Source of the DNA: an uncultured Collinsella sp.
GTDB taxonomy: Bacteria > Actinomycetota > Coriobacteriia > Coriobacteriales > Coriobacteriaceae
Reading direction: 5' to 3'
Assembly: GCA_958435545.1 (NCBI GenBank)
Contig: CAUBGU010000011.1
Coordinates: forward strand, 1 to 30,788
DNA length: 30,788 nucleotides
Both the position numbers and the translations under genes were made by a program. The notes beneath the pieces are model-generated. The model saw only the letters and a program-made list of their open reading frames with translations, was not told the origin of the DNA and did not search any database. Within the stretch, counting starts at the first letter, position 1. Every line of letters starts with the position of its first letter. Shown here in pieces: positions 21,369-30,175 of the stretch.

Positions 21369-23164
21369 CAAATGACAAGCACCGCTTGCGTCGAAAGATT
21401 CTGACCGTCATAGCTGTCGGCGTTATTGTCAGCGCTGTCTTATTAGGCCTGTTGTATGCGGTTGGAACCCATCGCTGCCTCGAAAAAACGCTTGGGTTTG
21501 GTCAAGAAACCATGGTGTTTTTGGAAAACGCTTGCGAAAAATATGACCGCAACGAACAGGGGAGAAAAATCGAGACGACGCACGATTTGCTCGCCGCGGT
21601 CGAATCGTTTGCGACGTTCCTGTCCTCTGATCGCGTTGATGTCAACGACGATCTTATCGAGCAATTTGTTCATACCGAGAACCTTTCGGGGCTGATGGTC
21701 ATGGATGCCGACGGTCATATGGCCGCCCACTACGACATCGATGGTCGCGATCCGCTCATGTTGTGGCGAGAGGAGCTGGCATGTTCGTCGGTCGCATCGA
21801 TGTATCAAGGTTCCAAAGTGTCCTACTCAACTGTCGTCGAGCGCCGTGGTGTTGTTTTTGCCGTCTGTGCTGTTCCGTATGGCGACGGCGTTGCCCTGGC
21901 ATACCGCTCATTTGTTCCCGATACGGCGGACGACTATTCATATGCCATAGCCGACGTGCTTTCGAACAGCACCTTCCATCAGGGCCCCACGGTGCTTGTT
22001 ATGGAGGATGCGGAGATTGTCTCATCCAACAGTGCCGATGCTGACATGTCGCTCGCCCGACTCCTCACCAGCCCAGGGGTTGAGTGGAAAGACGACGGCC
22101 TGACGCCCATCGAATATCGAGGAGACAAATGGTACGCCGTGCGTGCGGCATATAAGGACTACCGCCTGTTTGCGCTATATCCCAAATCTGAGGTCATGTC
22201 TGACAGGATTTCATTTGTCGCCGTCGGCGTTTTGGTGTGCCTTGCGTTTTGGGTCGTGGTGCTGTTGGCTCGGAATATCGTTGACCACCGCAATTTGGTC
22301 GAAAAAGATAAACAGCTCGGCATTATCAATGCCATAAGCGCCATCTACGATTCGACCTTCCTTTTGCATCTCGACACCCTCGAGATCGAGGGAATCAATA
22401 TGTCGCCGGCGATAGCGAAGATATTTGCCGAGCACAACGAGGCATATGACTTTATGGACACGGTCTGCCGGGATATCGTGAGCCCCGAAAGCCGCGAAGC
22501 GGTTGTGGGACTCGTAGATATAAGTACGCTTCGTGAACGTATGGAGGGCGTACCGTACTTGGCTGCCGAGGTGCGAGATTGTCGAGGTGCTTGGTACTCG
22601 CTACAGGTTGTCCCCCAGCATCGCGATGAGCAAGGCCGGTTGGAGTCGGTCGTCGTGGCGACGCACAACATATCGATGGTCAAGCATGCCGAGGAGCTGT
22701 CATACCAAGATAAACTGACGGGGCTTCGCAACCGCAACTATCTTGAATCGCGCGGAGATAGCCTGGTAAACGAGGGCTTGCCAGTGAGCGTGATTATGGT
22801 GGACTGCAATTATCTCAAGCGGACCAACGACATCTATGGTCACGAGATGGGGGATGAACTGCTGCGACGGACGGCGTCCGTGCTGCGACGGGTGGCTGGT
22901 GCGGATTACCTGCCGATGCGCGTTGGCGGCGACGAGTTTTTGCTGGTCTGTCCCCATACTGACAACGAGTCTGCGCTCGGGCTGGAACAGGATCTTCGTC
23001 TCGGTCTTGCCGCGGTAAGCGATGAGGCCCTGACGGTCAGCGCATCGATTGGCGTGGCGACCGTCGAGACGGCTGGAAATACGCTGGCCGATGTATATCG
23101 CGTCGCCGATCACAATATGTATCGGGAGAAGCGCATGGTCCACGTACAGGGTGCGGACTGCTAA
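21365..23164 (+). CDS. Membrane-bound diguanylate cyclase (sensor-PAS-GGDEF)
   Basis: A 599-residue protein: transmembrane helix at about 11-33, an extracytoplasmic sensor region (34-282, with a PAS/Cache-like look), a second helix at about 283-304, a PAS-like segment at about 315-440, and a GGDEF domain from about 445. The active-site loop is intact (RVGGDEF, 519-525), as are DKLTGLRNR, VDCNYLKRTNDIYGHEMGD and ASIGVATVE, so c-di-GMP synthesis is predicted. The inhibitory I-site RxxD, expected just before the active loop, is not present (the aligned residues read GADY). The ATG overlaps the stop of the upstream binding-protein gene, with GGAGCGG nearby. It is the last gene before a gap of 113 bases. 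Confidence 0.92.
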   Translation: MTNDKHRLRRKILTVIAVGVIVSAVLLGLLYAVGTHRCLEKTLGFGQETMVFLENACEKYDRNEQGRKIETTHDLLAAVESFATFLSSDRVDVNDDLIEQFVHTENLSGLMVMDADGHMAAHYDIDGRDPLMLWREELACSSVASMYQGSKVSYSTVVERRGVVFAVCAVPYGDGVALAYRSFVPDTADDYSYAIADVLSNSTFHQGPTVLVMEDAEIVSSNSADADMSLARLLTSPGVEWKDDGLTPIEYRGDKWYAVRAAYKDYRLFALYPKSEVMSDRISFVAVGVLVCLAFWVVVLLARNIVDHRNLVEKDKQLGIINAISAIYDSTFLLHLDTLEIEGINMSPAIAKIFAEHNEAYDFMDTVCRDIVSPESREAVVGLVDISTLRERMEGVPYLAAEVRDCRGAWYSLQVVPQHRDEQGRLESVVVATHNISMVKHAEELSYQDKLTGLRNRNYLESRGDSLVNEGLPVSVIMVDCNYLKRTNDIYGHEMGDELLRRTASVLRRVAGADYLPMRVGGDEFLLVCPHTDNESALGLEQDLRLGLAAVSDEALTVSASIGVATVETAGNTLADVYRVADHNMYREKRMVHVQGADC

Positions 23165-23277
23165 TCTTGCTCCCACTAGTCCAAGCATCGTAGGATGTTG
23201 AATCGGTGCTTGCGATAATAAGTCGGTCCAGGCGGGGATAATAGACGTCTGAAATTTCTTTCTGAGAGGGGATCTCA

Positions 23278-23541
23278 ATGATTAGTTTTGACTACAAGCC
23301 TCAGGGTGTATGCTCTCGCAATATCCACCTCAATCTTTCCGATGACGGCAGCAAGGTGCTGGGCGTCGAGTTTACCGGCGGCTGCGATGGCAACCTCAAG
23401 GCCATCTCCAGGCTGGTCGAAGGCGCTCCCGCCGACCGCGTGATCGAGGTTCTCGCGGGTAATACCTGCGGTATGAAAAAGACCTCTTGCGCCGATCAGC
23501 TTACGCGCGCTATTGAGGCCGCACGCGCCGAGATTGCCTAA
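23278..23541 (+). CDS. TSCPD-domain protein
   Basis: An 87-residue protein of the small TSCPD-domain family (TIGR03905-like by appearance). It has four cysteines at C12, C36, C64 and C71 (GVCSRNI, FTGGCDGNL, NTCGMKKTSCADQ), which could bind a metal. Related TSCPD segments also occur at the ends of class II ribonucleotide reductases; the function of the free-standing form is not known to me. GAGAGGGG precedes the ATG. The stop codon TAA overlaps the next start (TAATG), coupling it to the Tat lipoprotein gene. Confidence 0.85.
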   Translation: MISFDYKPQGVCSRNIHLNLSDDGSKVLGVEFTGGCDGNLKAISRLVEGAPADRVIEVLAGNTCGMKKTSCADQLTRAIEAARAEIA

Positions 23542-24752
23542 TGGGTATCGTCGATCACATCAAGAACGGAATATCGCGTCGCGGCTTTGTGCTCGGTGGG
23601 GCCGCCGCGGGCGCCGCCACGGTGCTTGCCGGTTGCTCGAAAAAAACGGGCACCAGCGATGATGCCGCTGGCGAGCCGCAGGTTATCAAGGATGACTCAA
23701 AAATCGTCTCGATTACGGATGAGTACGAGGCCGTCGAAATCGACCTCGAGCCTGCAGCTTCATGGACATTGCCTCTGGGTACGCTGCTGTACTACTGCGA
23801 TGGCGACTACGCTGCCGCGATGATGGCACCCGCATCGGCGCGGCATGCCAACACGCTCGGTGTGCTCAACTTGGGCGACGGTTCGCTCACGACGCTCGTC
23901 GAGGATCCCGTGGAAGGTGCGGGGTATTCGTTTTACGATGTCCGCGCCGGCGATGGCGTATTTGCTTGGGTCGAGATGAACTTTGCGAATGCATCATGGA
24001 AACTCTATGCGCAAAATACGGCAGGTGCGTCGCTTGTCGGCGATGTGGTCGAGCTCGACCGAGGCGGCAAGGACTACGACCCGCCGCTGTTTACGGCGTT
24101 CGAATCGTCCGTCATTTGGTACAAGATGCCTGCTGCAGGCGGCAATAAGACGAGTCACGACTCGTATTGCTACCGCCGCTCGCTCGACGAGGCAAAGGCC
24201 GAGGCCATTTGGAAGTCAACGGGCCGCTTTGCATCCGCCCCGCGTGTGAGTGACGGCATCTTGACCATTTCCCCGCGTGTGCGCAACGACGAGGGCGTCT
24301 ACTACGGCATGACGGCGATCGACCTGACGGACGGCAACAATACCAAGAGGGCTCAGCTGGTCCTTCCCTCATCGGTGTCTCCCTTCGAGGCCGTATATAT
24401 GGGCGACACGTTTGTGTTCTCCATCGAGGCCACCTATAGCGGCGTGGGGAGCCTAGGCAACATGGGCACCTATATCGGTAACGAGAATGGGACGTTCCTA
24501 TTCCTGTCGCGCGAGCCGCTTGCGTGTGCTGCCGGCAGAAAAGGCAAATATCTGGTTAAGGTTCAGGCATCGCATTTTCTGATCGATACCTCCGCCAAAA
24601 CCTATGGTTCGCTGCTGTCGCCCGACCGCGCTCTCGAATATGGCGATTATCCAGCTACGGCGGGTAAATCGAATACGTTTTTAACCTATGCCACGGTGCG
24701 TAATAGCCAAGGAATTCCCGAGACGGTTACCGCCCGCCTGTTCTCTCTTTAG
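23541..24752 (+). CDS. Tat-exported lipoprotein, unknown function
   Basis: A 403-residue protein with a twin-arginine signal (SRRGF, 12-16), a hydrophobic stretch and a lipobox VLAGC (C32), so it should be exported folded and lipid-anchored. The mature part contains recurring strand patterns with Trp, Tyr and Gly (WTLPLGTLLYYCDGD, GVFAWVEMNFANASWKLYA, VIWYKMPAAGG, GVYYGMTAIDLTDG), which suggest a beta-propeller-like fold. No catalytic motif is seen. It is translationally coupled to the TSCPD gene by one base. The function is unknown; a cofactor-binding or cell-surface sensor role would suit Tat export of a folded protein, but this is only inference. Confidence 0.8.
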   Translation: MGIVDHIKNGISRRGFVLGGAAAGAATVLAGCSKKTGTSDDAAGEPQVIKDDSKIVSITDEYEAVEIDLEPAASWTLPLGTLLYYCDGDYAAAMMAPASARHANTLGVLNLGDGSLTTLVEDPVEGAGYSFYDVRAGDGVFAWVEMNFANASWKLYAQNTAGASLVGDVVELDRGGKDYDPPLFTAFESSVIWYKMPAAGGNKTSHDSYCYRRSLDEAKAEAIWKSTGRFASAPRVSDGILTISPRVRNDEGVYYGMTAIDLTDGNNTKRAQLVLPSSVSPFEAVYMGDTFVFSIEATYSGVGSLGNMGTYIGNENGTFLFLSREPLACAAGRKGKYLVKVQASHFLIDTSAKTYGSLLSPDRALEYGDYPATAGKSNTFLTYATVRNSQGIPETVTARLFSL

Positions 24753-24810
24753 CGCCGAGGGGTTAAAAGGGCGCCAACGGGGGAATAAACGCGTTGTAAT
24801 TGTGAGTGCC

Positions 24811-24849
24811 GCCCGCCGAGCCGCCGCACTGTAGCGGTGCTCGGCGGGC
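24811..24849. other. Long GC-rich hairpin between operons
   Basis: GCCCGCCGAGC (24811-24821) pairs with its exact complement (24839-24849). An inner stem of about five pairs, one base bulged, closes on a six-base loop. It lacks a T-tract, so it is not a standard intrinsic terminator. It sits 55 bases before the response-regulator start. Confidence 0.6.
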
Positions 24850-24904
24850 ATAGGTGCGTTAAAATGGGCTTGTTCTTAGCTAATTGAGACAGGGGGGCCG
24901 TGTT

Positions 24905-25627
24905 ATGGCTTCAGATGCAAAAAAGATTCTGCTGGTCGAGGATGAGAAGGCAATCCGTGACGCCGTCGCTGCCTATCTCGAGCGCGAAGGCTACTGGGTT
25001 GTGGGCGTCGGCGACGGCCAGTCCGCGATCGAGGAGTTCGAGAAGCATCAGTTCGACCTGGTCGTGCTCGACCTTATGCTCCCCAAGATTCCCGGCGAGC
25101 GCGTTTGCCGCACCATTCGCGATACCTCGGATGTCCCCATCATCATGCTGACGGCTAAGGGCGAGATCGAGGACCGTATTATCGGTCTTGAGCTCGGCGC
25201 CGACGACTATCTGATTAAGCCGTTCTCGCCGCGCGAGCTCGTCGCCCGCGTTCGCGCTCTGTTCCGCCGTGCCCATCAGGCCGACGAGCCCGCCGTCGAG
25301 GTACTCGACTTCGGCGATCTGGTCATCGATATCTCGGGCCACAAGATCTTGGTCGAGGGCAAGGAAGTCGATTTGACGGCTTCCGAGTTCAAGCTGCTCA
25401 CCACGCTTGCCCGCCATCCCGGCCGTGTGTATAACCGCATGGAGCTGGTCGAGAAAGTGCTCGGGTATGACTTTGAGGGCTATGAGCGCACTATCGATAG
25501 CCACGTGAAGAATCTTCGCGCCAAGCTGGGCGATGATCCCAAGAAGCCCAAGTGGCTCTACACCGTCCATGGTGTCGGCTATCGCTTCGAGGCTCCGGCC
25601 AAGACCGATAAGTCGGACGAGAAATAG
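24905..25627 (+). CDS. OmpR/PhoB-family response regulator
   Basis: A 240-residue two-component regulator. The receiver domain has acidic E12/D13, phosphoacceptor D56 (VLDLMLPK), T83 and K105 (IKPFSP). The C-terminal winged-helix DNA-binding domain runs from about 130 to 230 (LTASEFKLLTTLARHPGRVYN, then TIDSHVKNLRAKLG and YTVHGVGYRFE). The ATG at 24905 is favoured because it begins the conserved receiver (KKILLVEDE) and AGGGGG lies upstream; a longer frame from 24884 is possible but the conserved sequence starts later. Its kinase follows 11 bases downstream. The target genes cannot be told from the sequence. Confidence 0.95.
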   Translation: MASDAKKILLVEDEKAIRDAVAAYLEREGYWVVGVGDGQSAIEEFEKHQFDLVVLDLMLPKIPGERVCRTIRDTSDVPIIMLTAKGEIEDRIIGLELGADDYLIKPFSPRELVARVRALFRRAHQADEPAVEVLDFGDLVIDISGHKILVEGKEVDLTASEFKLLTTLARHPGRVYNRMELVEKVLGYDFEGYERTIDSHVKNLRAKLGDDPKKPKWLYTVHGVGYRFEAPAKTDKSDEK

Positions 25628-25638
25628 GGAAATCACAT

Positions 25639-27204
25639 ATGACACCTGCGCGCTTTGAAATCGGACAAAAGCACAAGCAGGAGAGCGAGGCGGGTTCCAA
25701 GGCTAGTTGGAACACGCCTCGTTCCGATTCACGGCCAACGATGAGCTATCCCTCGCGCATGGCACTTGCTTTTGCTCTGACATCGCTCATGACGGTATTG
25801 GTGCTGGTGGGCGTTGTCTCTGTTGTGTGGGGCACGGTCTTTTCGGATTACACACGCTCCAATATCGTCGAAATCGCAAATTCCGCTGCCGAGAAGTTGG
25901 CAACCTCATATGAGGAAAACGGCTCTTGGACCGCGGGAGAACTGCGCACGGTCGCAACGTCGAGTTTGGTTTCCGACGATCTGGGCATGCAGGTCGTCAA
26001 TAAAAAGGGCGTGATCGTTTATGACGATTCCTGGCCCTCGGCAAGCGCCACCGCCGATGTACGCGAAAACCAGGCTACGACCGACGACACGAGCGGCAAG
26101 AGGGCATCGCATAGCCCGGTCTCGTCTGCTCCAACCGACTCCGATAGCGTTGCTAACGTCGAGATTGTAACGTCTTCCGGCGAGCATGTCGGACAGGTAA
26201 AGCTGTGGGCCATCGGCTCCGACGCTCTGCTCACCAAGGCGGACTCTGCGTTTAGGGAGAAGACCTTTAACGCCATGGCCCTCGCCGCGGTTGTTGCAAT
26301 CTGCATTTCGGTCGTTATCGGATCGCTCGTGTCGCGCATGCTCACCAAGCCGATTCATCGCATCACCAGTACCGCAAAGCAAATCCGTGACGGCGACCTG
26401 TCGGCTCGCACGGGACTGCGCGGTGATGACGAGATCGATCAGCTGGGTGAGACCTTCGATGAGATGGCCACTTCGCTCGAGAAGGATATGAAACACGAGA
26501 AGCGCCTGACCTCAGACGTTGCACACGAGCTTCGCACGCCGCTTATGGCCATGCTCGCAACGGTCGAGGCCATGCAGGATGGCGTGTATCCCACCGACGA
26601 TGAGCATTTGGAGACCGTTGCTTCCGAGACGCGTCGCCTGGCTCGTCTGGTGCAGCAGATGCTCGACCTATCGCGTATGGAAAACAGCACGGCTCCGCTC
26701 AATCTAGAACCGGTGGACATGGTTCCGTTCGTGCGATCGATTGTGAATGGCCAGGAGCGCCTGTTTGCCGACCGTGACCTGCGTTTGCGCTTTGCAGATG
26801 AGACGCAGGGCCACGATGACGTTGTCGAGGCAGATCCCGACATGATCACGCAATGTGTTATCAACCTCATGAGCAACGCCATGCGCTACACCCCCGAGGG
26901 CGGTTGGGTCGTGGTGTCGGTGCTCAGTGACCGCAGGCACGTCAGCATTGCCGTTTCTGATACCGGCATCGGTATTGCCAAGGACGATCTGTCGCGCATT
27001 TTCGGGCGGTTTTGGCGCGCCGATGCCAGCCGCGCCCGCGAAGCTGGCGGCCTGGGCGTCGGCCTCGCCGTGACCAAGCAGATTGTCGAGCGTCACCATG
27101 GCTACATATCCGTGGAGTCGGAGCTTGGAAAGGGTACGACTTTTACAATTCATCTGCCCCGCGAGCACACGGCAGACGCGGCATCTACTACAATGGAGCA
27201 CTAG
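25639..27204 (+). CDS. Sensor histidine kinase
   Basis: A 521-residue membrane kinase partner of the preceding regulator. A 40-residue cytoplasmic head rich in polar residues precedes a first transmembrane helix (about 42-66). The extracellular sensor region (67-212) includes a disordered Ser/Thr/Asp-rich stretch at about 137-172. A second helix (213-234) leads into a HAMP domain (about 235-288). The HisKA H-box is DVAHELRTPL with H296. The ATPase has the N box (N413, LMSNAMRYTPEGG), G1 DTGIGI (441-446) and G2 GLGVGLA (471-477). All catalytic motifs are intact. The ligand is unknown. AGGGA lies upstream of the ATG. Confidence 0.95.
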   Translation: MTPARFEIGQKHKQESEAGSKASWNTPRSDSRPTMSYPSRMALAFALTSLMTVLVLVGVVSVVWGTVFSDYTRSNIVEIANSAAEKLATSYEENGSWTAGELRTVATSSLVSDDLGMQVVNKKGVIVYDDSWPSASATADVRENQATTDDTSGKRASHSPVSSAPTDSDSVANVEIVTSSGEHVGQVKLWAIGSDALLTKADSAFREKTFNAMALAAVVAICISVVIGSLVSRMLTKPIHRITSTAKQIRDGDLSARTGLRGDDEIDQLGETFDEMATSLEKDMKHEKRLTSDVAHELRTPLMAMLATVEAMQDGVYPTDDEHLETVASETRRLARLVQQMLDLSRMENSTAPLNLEPVDMVPFVRSIVNGQERLFADRDLRLRFADETQGHDDVVEADPDMITQCVINLMSNAMRYTPEGGWVVVSVLSDRRHVSIAVSDTGIGIAKDDLSRIFGRFWRADASRAREAGGLGVGLAVTKQIVERHHGYISVESELGKGTTFTIHLPREHTADAASTTMEH

Positions 27205-27262
27205 CTTTTCGCTATTCGGTGAAGGAGGGGCCGCGTCCCTGCCGCTCCGAGTTTGCGAAAAC

Positions 27263-27282
27263 ATGCGGGAAAGAACCCGCAT
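27263..27282 (+). terminator. Hairpin between the kinase gene and purC
   Basis: ATGCGGG (27263-27269), loop AAAGAA, CCCGCAT (27276-27282), followed by a weakly T-rich tail. It could be a modest terminator or attenuator. It lies 31 bases before the purC start. Confidence 0.4.
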
Positions 27283-27313
27283 TTCTGTCGTATTTAGGTA
27301 AGGAGTGACTCAC

Positions 27314-28201
27314 GTGACAACGATGGAGCGTCGTCCGGATTCCCGTGGCAAGGTTCGTGATATCTACGATGCCGGCGAAAACCTGCTGATGGTCGCCACC
27401 GATCGCATTTCTGCGTTCGACTTTATTCTCCCCGACGAGATTCCGTTTAAGGGAGAGGTGCTCAACCGCATCTCGGCATTCTGGTTCGACAAGTTTGCCG
27501 ATATCGTCCCCAACCACCTCGTCTCCATCGATCCGGCGGATTTCCCCGAGGAGTTTGCCGAGTATCGTGACTACCTCGCAGGCCGCGCCATGCTGGTCAA
27601 GAAGGCCCAGACGATTCCTATCGAGTGCATCGTCCGCGGTTATCTGACCGGTTCGGGCAAGAAGACCTATGACGAGAACGGCACCGTCTGCGGCATCCAG
27701 CTGCCCGAGGGTCTGACCGAGGCCTCCAAGCTTCCCGAGCCGCTGTTCACGCCGTCCACGAAGGCCGAGATCGGTGATCACGACGAGAATATCTCGTTTG
27801 AGCGTTGCTGCGAGATCGTTGGCGAGGACATCGCCACGCAGATTCGCGATCTGTCTCTCAAGATCTACAAGGCTGCTGCCGAGTATGCAGCGACCCGTGG
27901 CATCATCATTGCCGACACCAAGTTTGAGTTTGGTGTTATCGATGGCAAGGTCACGCTGATCGACGAGTGCCTCACGCCCGACTCCAGCCGTTTCTGGCCT
28001 GCTGCCAGCTACGAGGAGGGCAAGATCCAGCCTAGCTACGACAAGCAATTCGTCCGCAATTGGCTCAAGGCCAACTGGGATATGACGGGGGAGACCCCGC
28101 ACCTGCCCGCCGAGGTCATCGATGGCACGTCCGAGCGCTATCGCGAGGCCTTCCAGATCATCACCGGCTCCCAGTTCACAAGCATGAAGGAGAACGCATA
28201 A
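27314..28201 (+). CDS. purC: Phosphoribosylaminoimidazole-succinocarboxamide synthase
   Basis: A 295-residue SAICAR synthetase, which joins CAIR and aspartate with ATP in purine biosynthesis. Family motifs are GKVRDIYDAG (12-21), ATDRISAFDF (28-37), DTKFEFG (201-207) and DECLTPDSSRFW (from 217). Length and motif order are normal. The GTG at 27314 has GTAAGGAG eight bases upstream, a better fit than the GTG at 27305 or the ATG at 27323. Its product feeds the substrate of PurB, whose gene is in this window but in a different unit. The next gene's GTG follows its stop codon with no gap. Confidence 0.97.
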   Translation: MTTMERRPDSRGKVRDIYDAGENLLMVATDRISAFDFILPDEIPFKGEVLNRISAFWFDKFADIVPNHLVSIDPADFPEEFAEYRDYLAGRAMLVKKAQTIPIECIVRGYLTGSGKKTYDENGTVCGIQLPEGLTEASKLPEPLFTPSTKAEIGDHDENISFERCCEIVGEDIATQIRDLSLKIYKAAAEYAATRGIIIADTKFEFGVIDGKVTLIDECLTPDSSRFWPAASYEEGKIQPSYDKQFVRNWLKANWDMTGETPHLPAEVIDGTSERYREAFQIITGSQFTSMKENA

Positions 28202-28777
28202 GTGAGTACCCGTAGCGCCACGAACAAGCGCACGCAATCCCACGAAGTTACCGGGGTTGCGCGCAAGTCTGCCGCATCTGCTAAGCCCGCCCGCCAAGCA
28301 GCGAGCTCCGTTCGCGTCGTGCCGGCTTCGTCTAAGGCACGCCGCAAAGAGCTCGAGAAGGGCGAGAACCTCGAGGGCCTCTCTAAAGAGGAGAAGCGCG
28401 CCCGCAAGGCCAAGCAGCGCGCCAAGGAGGACCGCATCTATACGGTGTCGAATATCCTCCTCAAGCAGGACGAGGACTACACCAAGCGCCGTCGCATCTG
28501 GTGGATTGTGCTCGCCATTGGCATGGTGCTCGTCGTGGCAATTTGGGCCTCGCTGTACTTCGCTCCCGCTGGCATGGTGTCCAGCCCTGTCCAGATGGTC
28601 GGCATCGTTTTGTCCTATGTCATCATCCTAGGTGACTTTATCTACGACTTCGCTCGTATTCGTCCCTTGCGCAACATGTACCGCGCGCAGGCCGAGGGCA
28701 TGTCCGAGAACAAGCTCAACGCTCTTATTGAGCGCGCGGCTGCCGAGGAGGACCAGAAGGACTCCAAGAAGAAGTAG
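28202..28777 (+). CDS. Basic two-span membrane protein, unknown function
   Basis: A 191-residue protein. The first 98 residues are strongly basic (KARRKELEKG, KEEKRARKAKQRAKED) and probably cytoplasmic and disordered or helical. Two transmembrane helices at about 99-121 and 129-151 form a hairpin. The C-terminal 40 residues are charged and helical (NKLNALIERAAAEEDQKDSKKK). I do not recognise a family with certainty; the layout of a basic head plus membrane hairpin resembles some actinobacterial uncharacterised membrane proteins. The GTG directly follows the purC stop, and AAGGAG inside the end of purC is its likely ribosome-binding site. Confidence 0.75.
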   Translation: MSTRSATNKRTQSHEVTGVARKSAASAKPARQAASSVRVVPASSKARRKELEKGENLEGLSKEEKRARKAKQRAKEDRIYTVSNILLKQDEDYTKRRRIWWIVLAIGMVLVVAIWASLYFAPAGMVSSPVQMVGIVLSYVIILGDFIYDFARIRPLRNMYRAQAEGMSENKLNALIERAAAEEDQKDSKKK

Positions 28778-28807
28778 CGTTTGCATACATACTTATCGCT
28801 AAGATAT

Positions 28808-28838
28808 AAGGCGCGTCGTTTTTGCGGCGCGCCTTTTT
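28808..28838 (+). terminator. Terminator after the purC operon
   Basis: An 11-bp stem (28808-28818 with 28825-28835, one G-U pair), a six-base loop and a T-run. Confidence 0.9.
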
Positions 28839-28866
28839 ACTGTTCTATAGATAGATGGAGTGGCAC

Positions 28867-30147
28867 ATGATTCGAGCTGCCCTAACGGTCGAGGAAGCTC
28901 TTGAGGGCATGAAGACCCTTGAGCCCAAGATTAAAAATTATGCGCGTCTCGTTGTCCGCAAGGGTGTAAACGTTAAGCCCGGCCAGGAGGTCGTCGTTCA
29001 GTCTCCCGTCGAGTGCGCATCATTTGCGCGCGTGGTGGTTGCGGAGGCTTATGACGCCGGTGCCGGTCACGTGACGGTCATCTGGGCCGACGACGCCGTG
29101 ACGAGGCTTGCGTACGAGCATGTCGAGAAAAGCTATTTTGGGCAGACGCCCGAGTGGAAGCGCATACAGCTGGATTCTCTGGCCCAGGACGGTGCCTGCT
29201 TTATCTTTATCGAGGGTGCTGACCCCGCCGCTCTCAAGGGCATCGATCCTGCCAAGCCCGCTGCCGCTTCCAAGGCGAGGAACACGCAGTGCAAGATTTT
29301 CCGCCGCGGACTGGATTACAACATCAACCCGTGGTGCATTGCCGGAGCGCCGGTCGTGGCTTGGGCGCGCGAGGTGTTCCCGGGAGACGCCGATGAGGTT
29401 GCAATCTATAAACTATGGATTGCGATTCTGCATACCGCCCGTGCTGACGGCCAAGATCCGGAGAGTGACTGGGAGCTTCACGATGCGGCGTTTGAAAAGA
29501 ACCTGCGCTTTCTGAACGAAAATCGTTTCGACTGCCTGCGCTATACCGCTTCGAATGGAACCGACCTGGTAATTGGTATGACGAAGGGGCATGAGTGGGC
29601 CGGCGGTAAGGGCGAGACCCCCGACGGTCACCCCTTCTTCCCCAACATCCCCACCGAGGAGGTCTTCACCTCGCCCGATCGTATGCGTGCTGACGGAATC
29701 GTCTATTCCGCAATGCCGCTTATCCATCACGGTAACAAGGTCGACGATTTTTGGATCAAGTTCGAGAACGGTCGTGTGGTGGATTACGACGCCCGTGTGG
29801 GAAAGGCGACACTCGCAAGTATCATCGATACTGACGAGGGCGCTGCTCATCTGGGAGAGGTTGCGCTCATTTCCAAGAACACGCCGATTCGCGAAAGCGG
29901 CATCCTGTTCTATGACACGCTCTATGACGAGAATGCCAGCTGCCATCTTGCACTGGGAGTCGGCTTCCCCGAGTGCATTGAGGGTGGATATGATATGTCC
30001 AAAGAGGAGCTCATTGAGCATGGCGTCAACGTTTCGAGCACGCACGTCGACTTTATGATTGGCACGGACGACATCGATATTGTAGGCATTACGCCCGATG
30101 GACGCGAAGTTGTGATTTTCCAGAACGGCCAATGGAGTTGGGAATAG
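28867..30147 (+). CDS. M29-family metalloaminopeptidase
   Basis: A 426-residue aminopeptidase of the AmpS/PepS/AmpT (M29) family, a cytoplasmic dimetal exopeptidase. The residues in the family's metal-ligand positions are visible: Glu in IPTEEVFTSPD (E264/E265), E331 (HLGEVALIS), H360 (SCHLALG), and H393 with D395 (STHVDFMIGT). The N-terminal domain has KGVNVKPGQEVVVQS, typical of the family. Length matches known M29 enzymes of about 410 residues. The ATG at 28867 has GGAG six bases upstream; an ATG at 28855 contributes that GGAG and is less likely to be used. It is a single-gene unit between a terminator and tRNA-Lys. Confidence 0.92.
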   Translation: MIRAALTVEEALEGMKTLEPKIKNYARLVVRKGVNVKPGQEVVVQSPVECASFARVVVAEAYDAGAGHVTVIWADDAVTRLAYEHVEKSYFGQTPEWKRIQLDSLAQDGACFIFIEGADPAALKGIDPAKPAAASKARNTQCKIFRRGLDYNINPWCIAGAPVVAWAREVFPGDADEVAIYKLWIAILHTARADGQDPESDWELHDAAFEKNLRFLNENRFDCLRYTASNGTDLVIGMTKGHEWAGGKGETPDGHPFFPNIPTEEVFTSPDRMRADGIVYSAMPLIHHGNKVDDFWIKFENGRVVDYDARVGKATLASIIDTDEGAAHLGEVALISKNTPIRESGILFYDTLYDENASCHLALGVGFPECIEGGYDMSKEELIEHGVNVSSTHVDFMIGTDDIDIVGITPDGREVVIFQNGQWSWE

Positions 30148-30166
30148 TCCCAGACCGTGGTACAAT
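30138..30166 (+). promoter_or_regulatory. Promoter of tRNA-Lys
   Basis: TTGGGA (30138-30143), a 17-base spacer and TACAAT (30161-30166). It overlaps the end of the aminopeptidase gene, and the tRNA begins nine bases after the -10 box. Confidence 0.75.
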
Positions 30167-30175
30167 GCCACCCGC

